Both the position numbers and the translations under genes were made by a program. 64,000 nucleotides of DNA from Desulfuromonadales bacterium (GTDB lineage Bacteria; Desulfobacterota; Desulfuromonadia; Desulfuromonadales; BM103), in NCBI GenBank assembly GCA_030145205.1, contig JAQYVZ010000017.1, forward strand, positions 1 to 64,000. The letters run 5' to 3'. Shown here in pieces: positions 46,611-55,894 of this stretch (within the stretch, counting starts at the first letter, position 1; each line of letters starts with the position of its first letter). The notes under the pieces are model-generated. The model was not told where the DNA came from and did no database searches. It saw nothing but the letters and a program-made list of their open reading frames with translations.

Positions 46611-48230
46611 ATGATTCACGGTTCTCTGACAGGTCTGAAATCGAGCCAGGTCAAGGCTCTGGAACGGATTTACCAACGGCGCATTCCGGCCGATCAGGTG
46701 GTCACTCCGGAACTGGCGCGTTACTTGAGCGAACTGTCACGTGAATTGCGGCGTCAGGTTGGCTTGATTGTTGACCGAGGTGGCAAGGTCCTGCACGTAA
46801 TTCTGGGAGATGACCGGCAGATTGTCATCCCCGACCTCAACCGTTTTGGCCTCGACCGCAGCGGCCTGCGTGGCCTGCGCTGTATCCATACTCATCTCAA
46901 GGGAGAGCCCCTTTCCCAGGACGACCTGAACGACCTGGCCCTCTTGCGGCTCGACCTGATGGTTGCCCTGGAATCCCGTGAAGACGGTTTACCTGGCAAA
47001 ATTCAGTTTGCTCATTTGATTCCGCCCGATCCACAGGGGCAGATTGTCAAGGTGCAGGACGTTGCGTCGGTCCATGCCCTGGATGTTAACCTGACGGTTT
47101 TTCTGCGAGGACTGGAATCTGAGCTGGAGCGTGATCGGGCTGAATCGGTCGACCTGGGTGATAGCCGGGAAAAGGCCATCCTGATTTCCGTGTCGCAGGC
47201 CTCGCTCCGCGAAGTGGAAGATTCCCTGGATGAGTTGGTAGAGCTGGCGCGTACCGCCGATACGGTTGTGCTGGAACGGATCATTCAGCGTCCACGTAAA
47301 TTGAACCCGCGTACCCTGATGGGGGAGGGCAAGGTCAAGGATGTGGTTATCAGCGCTCTGCATAAGGGCGCCACGCTGCTGGTTTTTGATCAAGACCTGA
47401 CACCGGTCCAGGTCCGTTCCATCACGGCCATGACCGACCTCAAGGTCATCGATCGCAGCCAACTGATTCTCGATATTTTCGCGCGTCGGGCACATACTCT
47501 TGACGGCAAGGTGCAGGTGGAGTTAGCCCAGCTCAAGTACATCCTGCCTCGCCTGGCCGGCAAAGGGACGGCGATGTCGCGTCTGATGGGTGGCATCGGC
47601 GGACGTGGCCCCGGTGAGACCAAGCTCGAGGTGGATCGGCGGCGTATCCGCGATCGGATCTCTCGCCTCGAGAAACAGTTGAAGGGGCTGGGCCGTGGTC
47701 GTGTCCAGCGCCGCCAGCGGCGGGTCAAGGCGGGCGTCCCGATCGTGTCGATTGTCGGTTACACCAATGCGGGCAAGTCGACGCTGCTCAACGCCCTGAC
47801 CCAGAGCGATGTTTTGACCGAGAACCTGCTGTTTGCGACGCTCGATACTTCGACGCGCCGGCTGCGTTTTCCGCAAGAGCGGGAGATTATCATTACGGAC
47901 ACGGTCGGGTTCATCCGGAAGTTGCCTGTGAGCCTGATCGGGGCGTTTAAGGCAACTCTGGAGGAACTGGAAGACGCCCATTTACTGCTGCACGTGGTCG
48001 ATCTTTCCAACCCCCGCTTTGAGGAGCAAATCAGTGCCGTTGACCGCATTTTGCGAGATCTCGACCTGAACCATGTCCCTCGTTTACTGGTGTTCAATAA
48101 GACAGACCTGGTTCTTGAGGAAGAGATAGCGCCTTTGTGTCGGCGTTTTGAGGCGATCCCGGTCAGCGCAAAAAAACGTGAGAGCTTCGAACCACTTCTG
48201 ACGGAACTTGAAGAGCGCTTCTGGCATTGA
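46611..48230 (+). CDS. hflX: Ribosome-associated GTPase HflX
   Basis: A 539-residue TRAFAC GTPase. It has an additional N-terminal domain of about 190 residues before the HflX core. The glycine-rich GGIGGRGPGETKLEVDRR linker precedes the G domain: G1 GYTNAGKST, G3 DTVGFI, G4 NKTD. HflX splits stalled 70S ribosomes under stress. The ATG at 46611 (MIHGSLTGLKS) is chosen over an upstream ATG at 46560 that reads through the fabI terminator. The stop codon region is 66 bp before the transglycosylase start. Confidence 0.92.
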   Translation: MIHGSLTGLKSSQVKALERIYQRRIPADQVVTPELARYLSELSRELRRQVGLIVDRGGKVLHVILGDDRQIVIPDLNRFGLDRSGLRGLRCIHTHLKGEPLSQDDLNDLALLRLDLMVALESREDGLPGKIQFAHLIPPDPQGQIVKVQDVASVHALDVNLTVFLRGLESELERDRAESVDLGDSREKAILISVSQASLREVEDSLDELVELARTADTVVLERIIQRPRKLNPRTLMGEGKVKDVVISALHKGATLLVFDQDLTPVQVRSITAMTDLKVIDRSQLILDIFARRAHTLDGKVQVELAQLKYILPRLAGKGTAMSRLMGGIGGRGPGETKLEVDRRRIRDRISRLEKQLKGLGRGRVQRRQRRVKAGVPIVSIVGYTNAGKSTLLNALTQSDVLTENLLFATLDTSTRRLRFPQEREIIITDTVGFIRKLPVSLIGAFKATLEELEDAHLLLHVVDLSNPRFEEQISAVDRILRDLDLNHVPRLLVFNKTDLVLEEEIAPLCRRFEAIPVSAKKRESFEPLLTELEERFWH

Positions 48231-48295
48231 TGCGGCTTGGATTGACTCTGTCCCCCGTTTTGTGTAGCCTTGTGCCGGTTTACAGGAGGTACTTG

Positions 48296-50029
48296 ATGTT
48301 GAAATACTGTGTGTGGTTGCTGCTGCCGCTGTTGCTGGCCGGTTGCGCAACGGACGGAACTTACCTTTCCAGCCAGGATGGACTGCCCGACAGTCATGTC
48401 GCAAGAGATGGTGCTGCCCAGACAGGCCGTAGCGCCGACGTCGTGCAGTTTATGGGCGTCCCGGCTGAAAATACTCAGAGTGTCACCAGCCTTAACCCTG
48501 AAAAAGAGGCTTCTGATTCGACCTACCCCTCTTTGCAGGATCCCGTGCCGGAGGGCGTGCCGCTTGATGTAGAAACCCTGACCGACAATCGTGTCTTGCA
48601 GGGTGAAGGACAGACCCCTCCCGAAGAGGCAGGTCCGTCGGTCGACCCCGCCGAGCCGGTTTTTGATTTTCCGGTCGTTGAAAATGACAAAGTCCGCTAT
48701 TTCGTCGATTACTATACCGGTCGGGCTCGCGGCACCTTTAAACTCTGGCTGGAACGCTCCGCTCGCTACCTGCCGATGATGCAGGAAATTTTTGCCGAGG
48801 CCGGTCTGCCGCGCGATCTGGCTTATCTGGCAATGGTGGAATCCGGCTTCAACGCCAAGGCGTACAGCTGGGCACATGCGGTTGGCCCGTGGCAGTTTAT
48901 CGAGAGCACCGGCAAGCGTTACGACCTGACCAACAACTGGTGGCACGATGAGCGTCGCGACCCGGAAAAAGCGACCCGCGCAGCAGCTCGCTTTCTGTCC
49001 GACCTTTATGACGATTTCGACGGTGACTGGTATCTGGCGGTCGCTTCCTACAACGCCGGACCCGGCAAGCTTCGCAGGGCCATCAAGAAATACAAGACCC
49101 GTGATTTCTGGGAGATCAGCAGACGGCCCTATCTGCGCAAGGAAACCAAAAACTACATTCCGAAGCTCCTGGCGGTTCTGATAATCAGCCGCAACCCGGA
49201 AGCTTACGGGTTCACTGATCTGGAGTGGCAGCAGCCGCTGACCTACGATACGTTTACTTTGCCGAGCAGTACCGACCTGGAGGTGGTTGCCCGTTTGTGT
49301 GAAACGGACTATGCAACCATCAAGGCGCTCAACCCTGAACTGAAGCGTTGGTCGAGTCCTCCTGCGGTCAAGGATTACCAGATCCGGATTCCTGCCGGGA
49401 GCTCGGTGCTGTTTGCAGAAAAATATGCCGCACTGCCTGCGGCAAAACGGGCTAATTACCGGCGTCACAAAATCACCTCAGGCGATACCCTGCTGGCATT
49501 GTCAAAGCGGTATGGTGTCAGGACCTCTGACATCCAGCGTTTGAACCAGATCAAGAACCCACGCGCTTTGCAGCTCGGTACCAATCTGATTATTCCACTC
49601 AACCCGGATTATAATGGCCGGGCGGTTGCCGAACTGCGCGACGACTACAAGCGGTCCAAACGGGGCAGCTACACGGTTCGCTCCGGTGATTCTCTTTGGA
49701 AAATCTCCCGAAAATTCGGCGTAACCGAAAAACAGCTGCGGGTCTGGAACCGCTTGGGCTGGAGCAATGTTATTCGGCCTGGACAGCGTTTGGTGGTGTC
49801 CTCTCGAGCCAAAGCGTCGACCAAGAAGACGGCACGCAGAGCTGCGCCCACGGGGCCTGAGCAGAAGGTCGTTTACCTGGTACAGTCGGGTGACACCTTG
49901 TGGGGGATCGGGCGGCAATTTTCGGTCAATACCGCGCAAATCAGGGCGTGGAACAACCTGTCCAAGGATCACATCCTGCGCCCTGGGCAACGTTTGACCC
50001 TGATGGTGCGTGGTAGCGTCAGTGGCTGA
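48296..50029 (+). CDS. Membrane-bound lytic transglycosylase with LysM domains (MltD-like)
   Basis: A 577-residue lipoprotein. The signal ends in the lipobox LLAGC. A disordered acidic linker (to about 130) leads to an SLT domain: catalytic Glu in LAMVESGFNAKAYSWAHAVG, then GPWQFIESTGKRYDL and SYNAGPGKLRRA. Three LysM repeats follow at the C-terminus (ITSGDTLLALSKRYG, VRSGDSLWKISRKFG, VQSGDTLWGIGRQFS). It cuts glycan strands with 1,6-anhydro product and binds peptidoglycan by LysM. The start has TACAGGAGGT; the longer reading from 48227 has none. Confidence 0.92.
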   Translation: MLKYCVWLLLPLLLAGCATDGTYLSSQDGLPDSHVARDGAAQTGRSADVVQFMGVPAENTQSVTSLNPEKEASDSTYPSLQDPVPEGVPLDVETLTDNRVLQGEGQTPPEEAGPSVDPAEPVFDFPVVENDKVRYFVDYYTGRARGTFKLWLERSARYLPMMQEIFAEAGLPRDLAYLAMVESGFNAKAYSWAHAVGPWQFIESTGKRYDLTNNWWHDERRDPEKATRAAARFLSDLYDDFDGDWYLAVASYNAGPGKLRRAIKKYKTRDFWEISRRPYLRKETKNYIPKLLAVLIISRNPEAYGFTDLEWQQPLTYDTFTLPSSTDLEVVARLCETDYATIKALNPELKRWSSPPAVKDYQIRIPAGSSVLFAEKYAALPAAKRANYRRHKITSGDTLLALSKRYGVRTSDIQRLNQIKNPRALQLGTNLIIPLNPDYNGRAVAELRDDYKRSKRGSYTVRSGDSLWKISRKFGVTEKQLRVWNRLGWSNVIRPGQRLVVSSRAKASTKKTARRAAPTGPEQKVVYLVQSGDTLWGIGRQFSVNTAQIRAWNNLSKDHILRPGQRLTLMVRGSVSG

Positions 50030-50079
50030 TTCCCGGGTCTGATCTCCTGCGTTGACTGCTGGCGATCTTCCTGATTGTT

Positions 50080-50108
50080 TTGACATTTTTCGGGTGGGCT
50101 GTTAAAGT
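50080..50108 (+). promoter_or_regulatory. Sigma-70 promoter of the TPR-smr pair
   Basis: Perfect TTGACA (50080-50085) and TAAAGT (50103-50108) with a 17-bp spacer, about 40 bp before the start at 50148. Confidence 0.65.
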
Positions 50109-50147
50109 ACTGCCCTTTTAAAATTCTCTGAAAGGACAACAACTTTT

Positions 50148-50876
50148 ATGTTGAGTCTGATTGTTTCTGCAGCTGTCGGTATTGCGGTAGCCGCCCTTGT
50201 GGTGGTCGTCGCCGGCATCGATTTTGTCTATGCCCCGCTGATCGGCACGATCATTTTTGCCGCCATGTTTTTTCTCTTGGCCAAGGTGTTCATGAATAAG
50301 GTGAACGGCCGGGTGGACGATGTTCAGAAGGCGATGATGGCGAATCATCCGGAAAAAGCCATCCAGTCTCTGATGGAAATCCAGAAGAAGTATGGTCCCT
50401 GGCAGCTGTATCTGAAAAAACAGATGAACTCCCAGATCGGCACCATCTATTTTATGAAAAAGGATTTCACCAAGGCCCAGGAGTACCTGACCAATGGTTT
50501 TATCCGTCACTGGGTCAGCACGGCCATGCTTGCGATTGTTTACATGAAGCGCAACCAGTCGAGCCAGATGATCAAGACCTTCGACAATGCTGTTGCAGCT
50601 ACGCGCAAAGAACCGCTGCTCTGGAACCTGTACGCATTCTGTCTCGATAAAATCGGCGAAAGCGACAAAGCGGTTGCGATGATGGAAAAGGGTGTCAAAA
50701 AGTGCGGTAGCCATGAACTGCTCGAAGCCAACCTCGAATTGCTGAAGCAGGGCAAGAAGATGAAGATGCAGGCTTATGGCGACGTCTGGTACCAGTTCCA
50801 TCTGGAGAAGCCTGGGGCCGTATTGCGTAAACAGACCAAGATGATGCAGGGCCGCCGCAAGATGGTGCGTCGCTGA
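50148..50876 (+). CDS. Membrane protein with TPR-like repeats, function unknown
   Basis: A 242-residue protein. Two hydrophobic segments at the N-terminus (about residues 2-24 and 28-48) form a hairpin anchor. The rest is helical with tetratricopeptide-like pairs (AQEYLTNGFIRHWVSTAMLAI, LLWNLYAFCLDKIGESDKAVAMMEKG). The C-terminus is basic (QGRRKMVRR). I do not recognise an orthologue. It is 18 bp before the Smr gene and is likely co-transcribed. Confidence 0.7.
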   Translation: MLSLIVSAAVGIAVAALVVVVAGIDFVYAPLIGTIIFAAMFFLLAKVFMNKVNGRVDDVQKAMMANHPEKAIQSLMEIQKKYGPWQLYLKKQMNSQIGTIYFMKKDFTKAQEYLTNGFIRHWVSTAMLAIVYMKRNQSSQMIKTFDNAVAATRKEPLLWNLYAFCLDKIGESDKAVAMMEKGVKKCGSHELLEANLELLKQGKKMKMQAYGDVWYQFHLEKPGAVLRKQTKMMQGRRKMVRR

Positions 50877-50894
50877 TCACTGTGAGCTTAAAAG

Positions 50895-51596
50895 ATGGCT
50901 GCCAAGAAAAAGTCGCCTCGTAACGATTTTTCCAACAACCCCTTCAAAGATTTGAAGGGGTTGTCTGTTTCTGACGAGCGGGTGGAGAAATCGTCTGCAA
51001 AACAGAAGGCCCCGGCTCCACCGCCGTTGGCTAAGCCTGTGCAGAAACAGGAAGAGGACCCGCGGCTGTTTGAGCAGGAAATGGGGTGGCTTGGCGTACA
51101 ACGCCTTACGCAGGACGCGCCTCCGAATAACGATGTCAGGCAGGAAGGCGACTCGACGGAACAAACCATGGATGCGACGGTGACGCAAGAGGATGACGAG
51201 ACCTTGCTTGCTCTTGCCATGGACGGTGTGGAGGCAACCTTCAAAGACGATTGGCCTGCCGACCAGAGCGAAGCTGCCGCACCGCGGCGTCGTCGTCAGC
51301 TCAAGCGGGGTCATGTCAAGCCGGAAGCGGAACTTGACCTGCATGGCCTGACCCGCGAAGAGGCCCTGACTCGGGTCGGTCACTTTCTTGAGAATGCACG
51401 TCACCACGGATTTCGGGTGGTTCTGGTTATTACCGGTAAGGGCACGCGTGCGGACGGCGAAGGTGTGTTGCGCAGCGCCGTCGGTAGCTTTCTTTCAAAT
51501 CAGCCGGGAATGGTTCTGGAATGGTTCGAGGCGCCGCGCCAGTATGGTGGCAGCGGCGCCCTCGTGGTCTTCTTACGTCGCGAACGCGACGTGTGA
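50895..51596 (+). CDS. Smr-domain endonuclease-like protein
   Basis: A 233-residue protein. The first ~130 residues are low-complexity and charged. The C-terminal Smr domain has ELDLHGLTREEALTRV and VLVITGKGTRADGEGVLR, the LDxHG and GxGxR-type motifs of nicking endonucleases related to MutS2 C-termini. Family roles range from DNA recombination suppression to mRNA cleavage at collided ribosomes (SmrB). Codons 14-23 contain a perfect 13-bp inverted repeat, discussed separately. Its end is 15 bp from the convergent RNase E/G gene. Confidence 0.85.
   Translation: MAAKKKSPRNDFSNNPFKDLKGLSVSDERVEKSSAKQKAPAPPPLAKPVQKQEEDPRLFEQEMGWLGVQRLTQDAPPNNDVRQEGDSTEQTMDATVTQEDDETLLALAMDGVEATFKDDWPADQSEAAAPRRRRQLKRGHVKPEAELDLHGLTREEALTRVGHFLENARHHGFRVVLVITGKGTRADGEGVLRSAVGSFLSNQPGMVLEWFEAPRQYGGSGALVVFLRRERDV
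50936..50963. repeat. Perfect 13-bp inverted repeat inside the Smr coding start
   Basis: CAACCCCTTCAAA and TTTGAAGGGGTTG, separated by GA, form a strong hairpin about 40 nt into the message. It encodes NPFKDLKGL. It lies in the right place to affect translation or transcription of this gene. The pairing is a feature of the DNA; a function is inferred. Confidence 0.8.
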
Positions 51597-51611
51597 TGCT
51601 TCTGCGCCGGA

Positions 51612-54263
51612 CTATTCTTCTGATGCAGGCGTTTCGGCCGGTTTTTCCGGTGTCTTACGACGTGTCGTGCGACGCCGTGGCTTCGGTTTCTCCTCTGCCT
51701 GCGCCACTTCAGGTGTCGCCGTTTCCTCTGCTGCCACGTGGGCCGTCTCCGTTTTGGGGGCGGCTTTTTTGCGCGGGGCACGTTTCCGTTTCGGCTTTTC
51801 CTCCGGCTCTGCAGCGGGGGCGGCTGCCGTGTCCGTTGCTGCTTCCGTCGTCTCAGCCGGCAACTCCGTAGCCTTTTTCCGCGGCGCGCGGCGCCGTGGC
51901 TTCGGTTTCTCCTCCGCCTGATCCGTTGACGCCGGTGTGGCCTCCGTCTGAGCAAGCTGTACCGGTTCTGCCTGGGATGCGACCGGTGTCTCCTGAGCCG
52001 TCTCCGGTTTGGCTGCCGGTTTTTTGCGAGGCGCGCGTTTCCGCTTCGGTTTTTCCGCCGGTTCCGTAGCCGGATCAGCTTGGGGATTCGATGTCTGCTC
52101 GGCAGTTTCCACCGTGGTTTCAGCCGGCTGCTCAGCGGGCTTTTTGCGCGTGGTGCGGCGGCGCGGTTTCGGCTTCTCTTCGGTTTGAGCTATCTCCGAA
52201 GGTGCAGCTACTGCCTCTGCAGCTTGGACTTCTGTCTTTTCCTCAACAGGGGCCGATTGCTCGGTGGGCTTCTTGCGCGGCGAGCGCCGGCGTTTCGGTT
52301 TCGTTGCCTGCTCTGGAGCGGGCTCCACCGCTACGGTAGCCGTCTCATCCACGGCACTTTCCGCCTGTGGTACGGGGGTCTCTTCTGGTACGCTTGCTGC
52401 TGTTTCCTCCGGCTTAGGCGTACTTTTCCGGCGTGATGAGCGGCGACGCTTCGGTTTCTGCTCGGTCTCAGGCGTTGCGGTCTCCGTGTCCTGCGGGGTG
52501 ACCGTTTCCGCAGTCTCCTGCGGTGCAGGTTCGTTGGTCTCTGTCGCCTGTGAGTCGGCAGTTGACTCTTCATCCTCTGCCGCAGTCGTTTCTGTGGCTG
52601 CCGTTTCAGCGGCAGTTGCCGAGGCCGGCTTGCGGCGGCGACGACGGCGTCTCCGCTTCGGTTTCTCCGTTGCCTCACCGTTCTCTTCCTGTGTTTCTAC
52701 TGTTGTCTCAGGTTCGATTTCAGGAGGCAATGGGATGTTGCCGGCTTCGACATAGTCGGTCTGAACCTGCTTCTCTTTCTCTCGTTTCTGGAAATCGATC
52801 TCAACCTGGTCTGTCAGGTAGTCCGGCTGGCCGTGAATGTGAATCTGTAGATTGTAGCGGCGTTCCAGATCAAAGAGGTCTTCACGCTTGTTGTTGAGCA
52901 GGTAAGAGGCGACCTCGAGTGGCATCTCGGCATTGACGCGGCCAATCTGTCCTTTGGCGACGCTGGCTTGTATGCGCCGGATCAAACCGACCGCCAGACT
53001 CTCCGCACTCTTGATCCGGCCACTGCCGTGGCAGTGTGGGCAGGCCAGAGAAGAGCCTTCCGCAAGGGCCGCCTTGATGCGCTGTCGGCTCATTTCAAGC
53101 AGACCAAATTTGCTGATGCGGCCGATCGAAATGCGCGCCTTGTCCAGTTCAACCGATTTCTTGAGTTGGGCCTCAACCTTGCGGTTGTGCTTTGATTCGC
53201 GCATGTCGATAAAGTCAATCACGATCAGACCACCCAGGTCGCGCAGGCGCAGCTGTCGGCCGACTTCATCTGCTGCTTCAAGATTGGTCTTGAACGCGGT
53301 CGCTTCGACACCCTGCTCCGAGGTCATTTTGCCGCTGTTGACGTCAATGGCGACCAGTGCCTCGGTAGGGTCGATCACAATCGAGCCGCCGGAGGGCAGG
53401 GAAACCTTGTTCTGGTTGATCGTTTCGATCTGGTCTTCGATCTGGTAACGTGAAAAGATTGGGCGCCGTTCCTGATGGAGTTTTACCAGACTCACACATT
53501 CCGGCATGATTCGATTGAAAAATTCTTTCGCTTCCTTGAACACGTCCGGATCATCGATCAGGACTTCATCCATGTCGGTGGTAAACGAATCGCGGATCGA
53601 GCGAATGACCAGATTTGATTCCTTGTAGACCAGGGCAGGAGGCTTGGCCGAGTTGCCCTTGTCGCTGATTTCATCGTAGAGGTGCTTCAGGTAGGTGAAG
53701 TCGCGCTGCAGCTCCTCTTTTGTTTTACCAAGGCCTGCCGTGCGGACGATGTAGCCGATCCCCTCTGTCAGATCGAGGGACTCCATCGCTTTCTTAAGTT
53801 GTTTGCGCTCTGAGTCGCTTTCCACTTTGCGTGACACGCCGCGGGTCTGACTGCCCGGCATGCAGACCATGTAGCGTCCGGCGAGCGACAGGTAGGTTGT
53901 CAGGGCAGCGCCTTTGGTGCCGCGCTCCTCCTTGGTTATCTGGACCAGGATCTCCTGGCCGCGATGCAGGAGTTCATTGATGCGCGGGCGGCTTTTGCCA
54001 TTTTCAGATTGATTGTAGCCAGGCTTGACCGTCGTGGCATTGACCTCGTCGATCTGCAGAAAGCCGAGACGTTCGGCGCCATAATCGACGAAAGCGGCCT
54101 GCAGACCGGTTTCAACCCGGACCACAACCGCTTTGTAGATATTGCCCTTGGTCGGTTCGCGACCGGAGACCTCAATGTCGAGACCGGCCAGGATACCATC
54201 AACCACGATTGCCACCCGATTCTCCTCAGGGAGGGTGGCATTCACCAACATTTTTTTTGACAT
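51612..54263 (-). CDS. rne: Ribonuclease E/G with a repetitive basic C-terminal tail
   Basis: An 883-residue protein. The N-terminal ~500 residues are the RNase E/G catalytic core: S1 domain (GNIYKAVVVRVETGLQAAFV), 5' sensor, DNase-I-like site with metal ligands in VAIDVNSGKM and GLIVIDFIDM, and the zinc link CPHCHGSG. The remaining ~350 residues are low-complexity Ala/Glu/Pro/Thr spacers alternating with eight basic blocks (KPKRRRxxRKK type). In proteobacteria such tails bind RNA and degradosome partners. It should start mRNA decay and process rRNA/tRNA precursors. The start at 54263 is followed by a GGGTCC/GGACCC hairpin leader, and RNase E is often autoregulated by its 5' UTR; here that is inference. 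Confidence 0.93.
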   Translation of the reverse strand: MSKKMLVNATLPEENRVAIVVDGILAGLDIEVSGREPTKGNIYKAVVVRVETGLQAAFVDYGAERLGFLQIDEVNATTVKPGYNQSENGKSRPRINELLHRGQEILVQITKEERGTKGAALTTYLSLAGRYMVCMPGSQTRGVSRKVESDSERKQLKKAMESLDLTEGIGYIVRTAGLGKTKEELQRDFTYLKHLYDEISDKGNSAKPPALVYKESNLVIRSIRDSFTTDMDEVLIDDPDVFKEAKEFFNRIMPECVSLVKLHQERRPIFSRYQIEDQIETINQNKVSLPSGGSIVIDPTEALVAIDVNSGKMTSEQGVEATAFKTNLEAADEVGRQLRLRDLGGLIVIDFIDMRESKHNRKVEAQLKKSVELDKARISIGRISKFGLLEMSRQRIKAALAEGSSLACPHCHGSGRIKSAESLAVGLIRRIQASVAKGQIGRVNAEMPLEVASYLLNNKREDLFDLERRYNLQIHIHGQPDYLTDQVEIDFQKREKEKQVQTDYVEAGNIPLPPEIEPETTVETQEENGEATEKPKRRRRRRRRKPASATAAETAATETTAAEDEESTADSQATETNEPAPQETAETVTPQDTETATPETEQKPKRRRSSRRKSTPKPEETAASVPEETPVPQAESAVDETATVAVEPAPEQATKPKRRRSPRKKPTEQSAPVEEKTEVQAAEAVAAPSEIAQTEEKPKPRRRTTRKKPAEQPAETTVETAEQTSNPQADPATEPAEKPKRKRAPRKKPAAKPETAQETPVASQAEPVQLAQTEATPASTDQAEEKPKPRRRAPRKKATELPAETTEAATDTAAAPAAEPEEKPKRKRAPRKKAAPKTETAHVAAEETATPEVAQAEEKPKPRRRTTRRKTPEKPAETPASEE
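51630..52680 (-). repeat. Eight-copy basic repeat coding for the RNase E tail
   Basis: The reverse strand encodes eight blocks such as KPKRRRSSRRK, KPKRRRSPRKK, KPKPRRRTTRKK and KPKRKRAPRKK, spaced about 35-70 residues apart by Ala/Glu/Pro/Thr-rich linkers. The blocks are more alike than the linkers, so the basic elements are the conserved unit. Confidence 0.75.
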
Positions 54264-54612
54264 GAAATTCTTTCCGGGTCCAAACGTTCCGGACCCATTA
54301 ATTGTTTGGGAGACATCACCTTAACCCCGGCCTGACCGCTCAACCGTTCCGCCCGATTGCGTACGGGAGCTTCCGCGCAGGTCTTAAGACATTGTCTCGA
54401 AATTTGTTGCTACAGTCACAGGTGAAGCTGGACAAAACAGGCCAGATCACTGTGTCACGACGGCAGCATTGATACGGGGCCACATGACCCATATTTTACG
54501 TCAACTGACCAGTTGGCCAGGGTAAAAACATCGTAACTCAGCCATCATAGCAGAGTTTCTGCTAAATAGATAGCCCCGGAACTTTCTGGTTTTTCTGAAC
54601 AGTCGCCGGGCT
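54264..54612. other. Gene-free leader region of the RNase E/G gene
   Basis: Apart from the hairpin GGGTCC-N9-GGACCC (54276-54296) just before the RNase start and a small palindrome CAACTG-AC-CAGTTG at 54502-54515, I see no ORF, no good promoter pair and no known RNA. A long 5' leader for RNase E is usual. Confidence 0.35.
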
Positions 54613-55707
54613 TCAGCCGAGTTGTGCATCAATCCGGTCGAAATCGAGATACTGTTCGGCCAGGGTCTGGACCAGATTAAGTTTTTCCTTGTCCTCTGCG
54701 GTGATTTTAGAGACATCTCTGGTGACAGCATTGAAAATCTCAGCCGTGGTTTTCTCGGCCCGCATAAAGGGGAGGTCGCTGTCGTCGAGAATCGTTTGAG
54801 TAATCGGTGAGACAGGGCTGATTCCCGGAATAATAAGACCGGCCAGGCGTTCGTGGTACTCTGGGATATGGTAGAGGGTTGCCATCATGACCAGGAGTTC
54901 GTCGCGGCTACTGGTCACCACCAGCAGGGTCGAGAAGTCGAGCGCGTCAACCACTCGTTCGGCAGAGGCGGCGCCCAACTGGACATGGTGGATAATCCGC
55001 ATACCCTGTTCTTTGCTGGCCCGCATCGGCAAGTTGAGTAGCTTCGCCAGGTGTTGGAAGGTCGGGCCGGCCAGGATCGGCGAGTAGTTGAACCCGCCGT
55101 GGACTTCAAGGCCATACTCTCTGGTGGCCAGCGACAGGTAGTGCAGCGTTTTGTCCCGCTTCTCTGCAATCAGCTTGTTCGGCATGACGAACCTGACGTC
55201 CGCACCTTCCTTCTGGTAGAGAGCCAGGTTCAGATGGACATCGTCGATGACATGGCCGATACCGCCGCCGGTCACCATCAACACCGGCGCGTCGATCATG
55301 CGGGCGACCCGGGCGTTACTCAGGCCGAGGATGGAGCCGACGCCGCTGTGTCCCGCACCCTCGATGATCAGAAAATCGCAGCGCTTGTCAAGCTCTGCGC
55401 AGGCTTCCAGAAGCTGCTTTTCATACTGCTCCGAGGATGAATTGCCGTCCAGAAGCTCACGTGTATCGCCCGGTTGCAGCACGATCGGTGACATCCACTC
55501 GATATCATCTTCCAGGCCGTAGACCTTTGCTATCAGGGCCGCATCCTTGTCCATCCAGCGACCCTGAAAGCGGGCCGGTTTGGGACCAACTGGTTTGATA
55601 AAGCCGATGCGCTGGTATTTCTTGCGAGCCAGATGTAGCAGTGACAGGCTGGTTGTGGTTTTTCCGCAGTCCTGACCGGTTGCGGCGATGAAGAGTTTGC
55701 GGGCCAT
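54613..55707 (-). CDS. BioD-like P-loop protein with DRTGG domain
   Basis: A 364-residue protein. The N-terminal BioD/CobQ-like P-loop domain has ATGQDCGKTTTSLSLLHLA and LIIEGAGHSGVGSILGLSNA. A DRTGG domain follows from about residue 215 (GFNYSPILAGPTFQHL, LLVVTSSRDELLVM). The same pair of domains forms the N-terminal half of long phosphotransacetylases (Pta), but the acetyltransferase part is absent. It probably binds nucleotide as a sensor; the role is unknown. The start (MARKLFIAATG) has AGGAG; an upstream ATG at 55734 is less likely. It is 160 bp after the etf operon and separated by a terminator. Confidence 0.78.
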   Translation of the reverse strand: MARKLFIAATGQDCGKTTTSLSLLHLARKKYQRIGFIKPVGPKPARFQGRWMDKDAALIAKVYGLEDDIEWMSPIVLQPGDTRELLDGNSSSEQYEKQLLEACAELDKRCDFLIIEGAGHSGVGSILGLSNARVARMIDAPVLMVTGGGIGHVIDDVHLNLALYQKEGADVRFVMPNKLIAEKRDKTLHYLSLATREYGLEVHGGFNYSPILAGPTFQHLAKLLNLPMRASKEQGMRIIHHVQLGAASAERVVDALDFSTLLVVTSSRDELLVMMATLYHIPEYHERLAGLIIPGISPVSPITQTILDDSDLPFMRAEKTTAEIFNAVTRDVSKITAEDKEKLNLVQTLAEQYLDFDRIDAQLG

Positions 55708-55837
55708 GAGGTTTCTCCTGATCAATGAGGGCAATCACCACGCGATTATAGCAGGTTCGCAGGGAAGGTGTGATTTTAGAATGAATCCATTTCTACGGCG
55801 ATGTCGCAGACAGAGACACGGGGAGAAAATGTGAAAA

Positions 55838-55870
55838 GAAAAGCCCCGGAAATCTTCTCCGGGGCTTTTC
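55838..55870 (-). terminator. Intrinsic terminator of the acyl-CoA dehydrogenase/etf operon
   Basis: A perfect 13-bp stem (GAAAAGCCCCGGA with TCCGGGGCTTTTC) with a 7-nt loop, followed on the minus strand by TTTTCAC, 25 bp beyond the etfA stop. Confidence 0.88.
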
Positions 55871-55894
55871 TGGTCTCTGCAGTAAGGCTTAGCC

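Noticed and set aside
51651-52755. Plus-strand ORFs opposite the RNase E tail
   Set aside because: They are shadows of the repetitive Arg/Lys/Ala codons on the minus strand.
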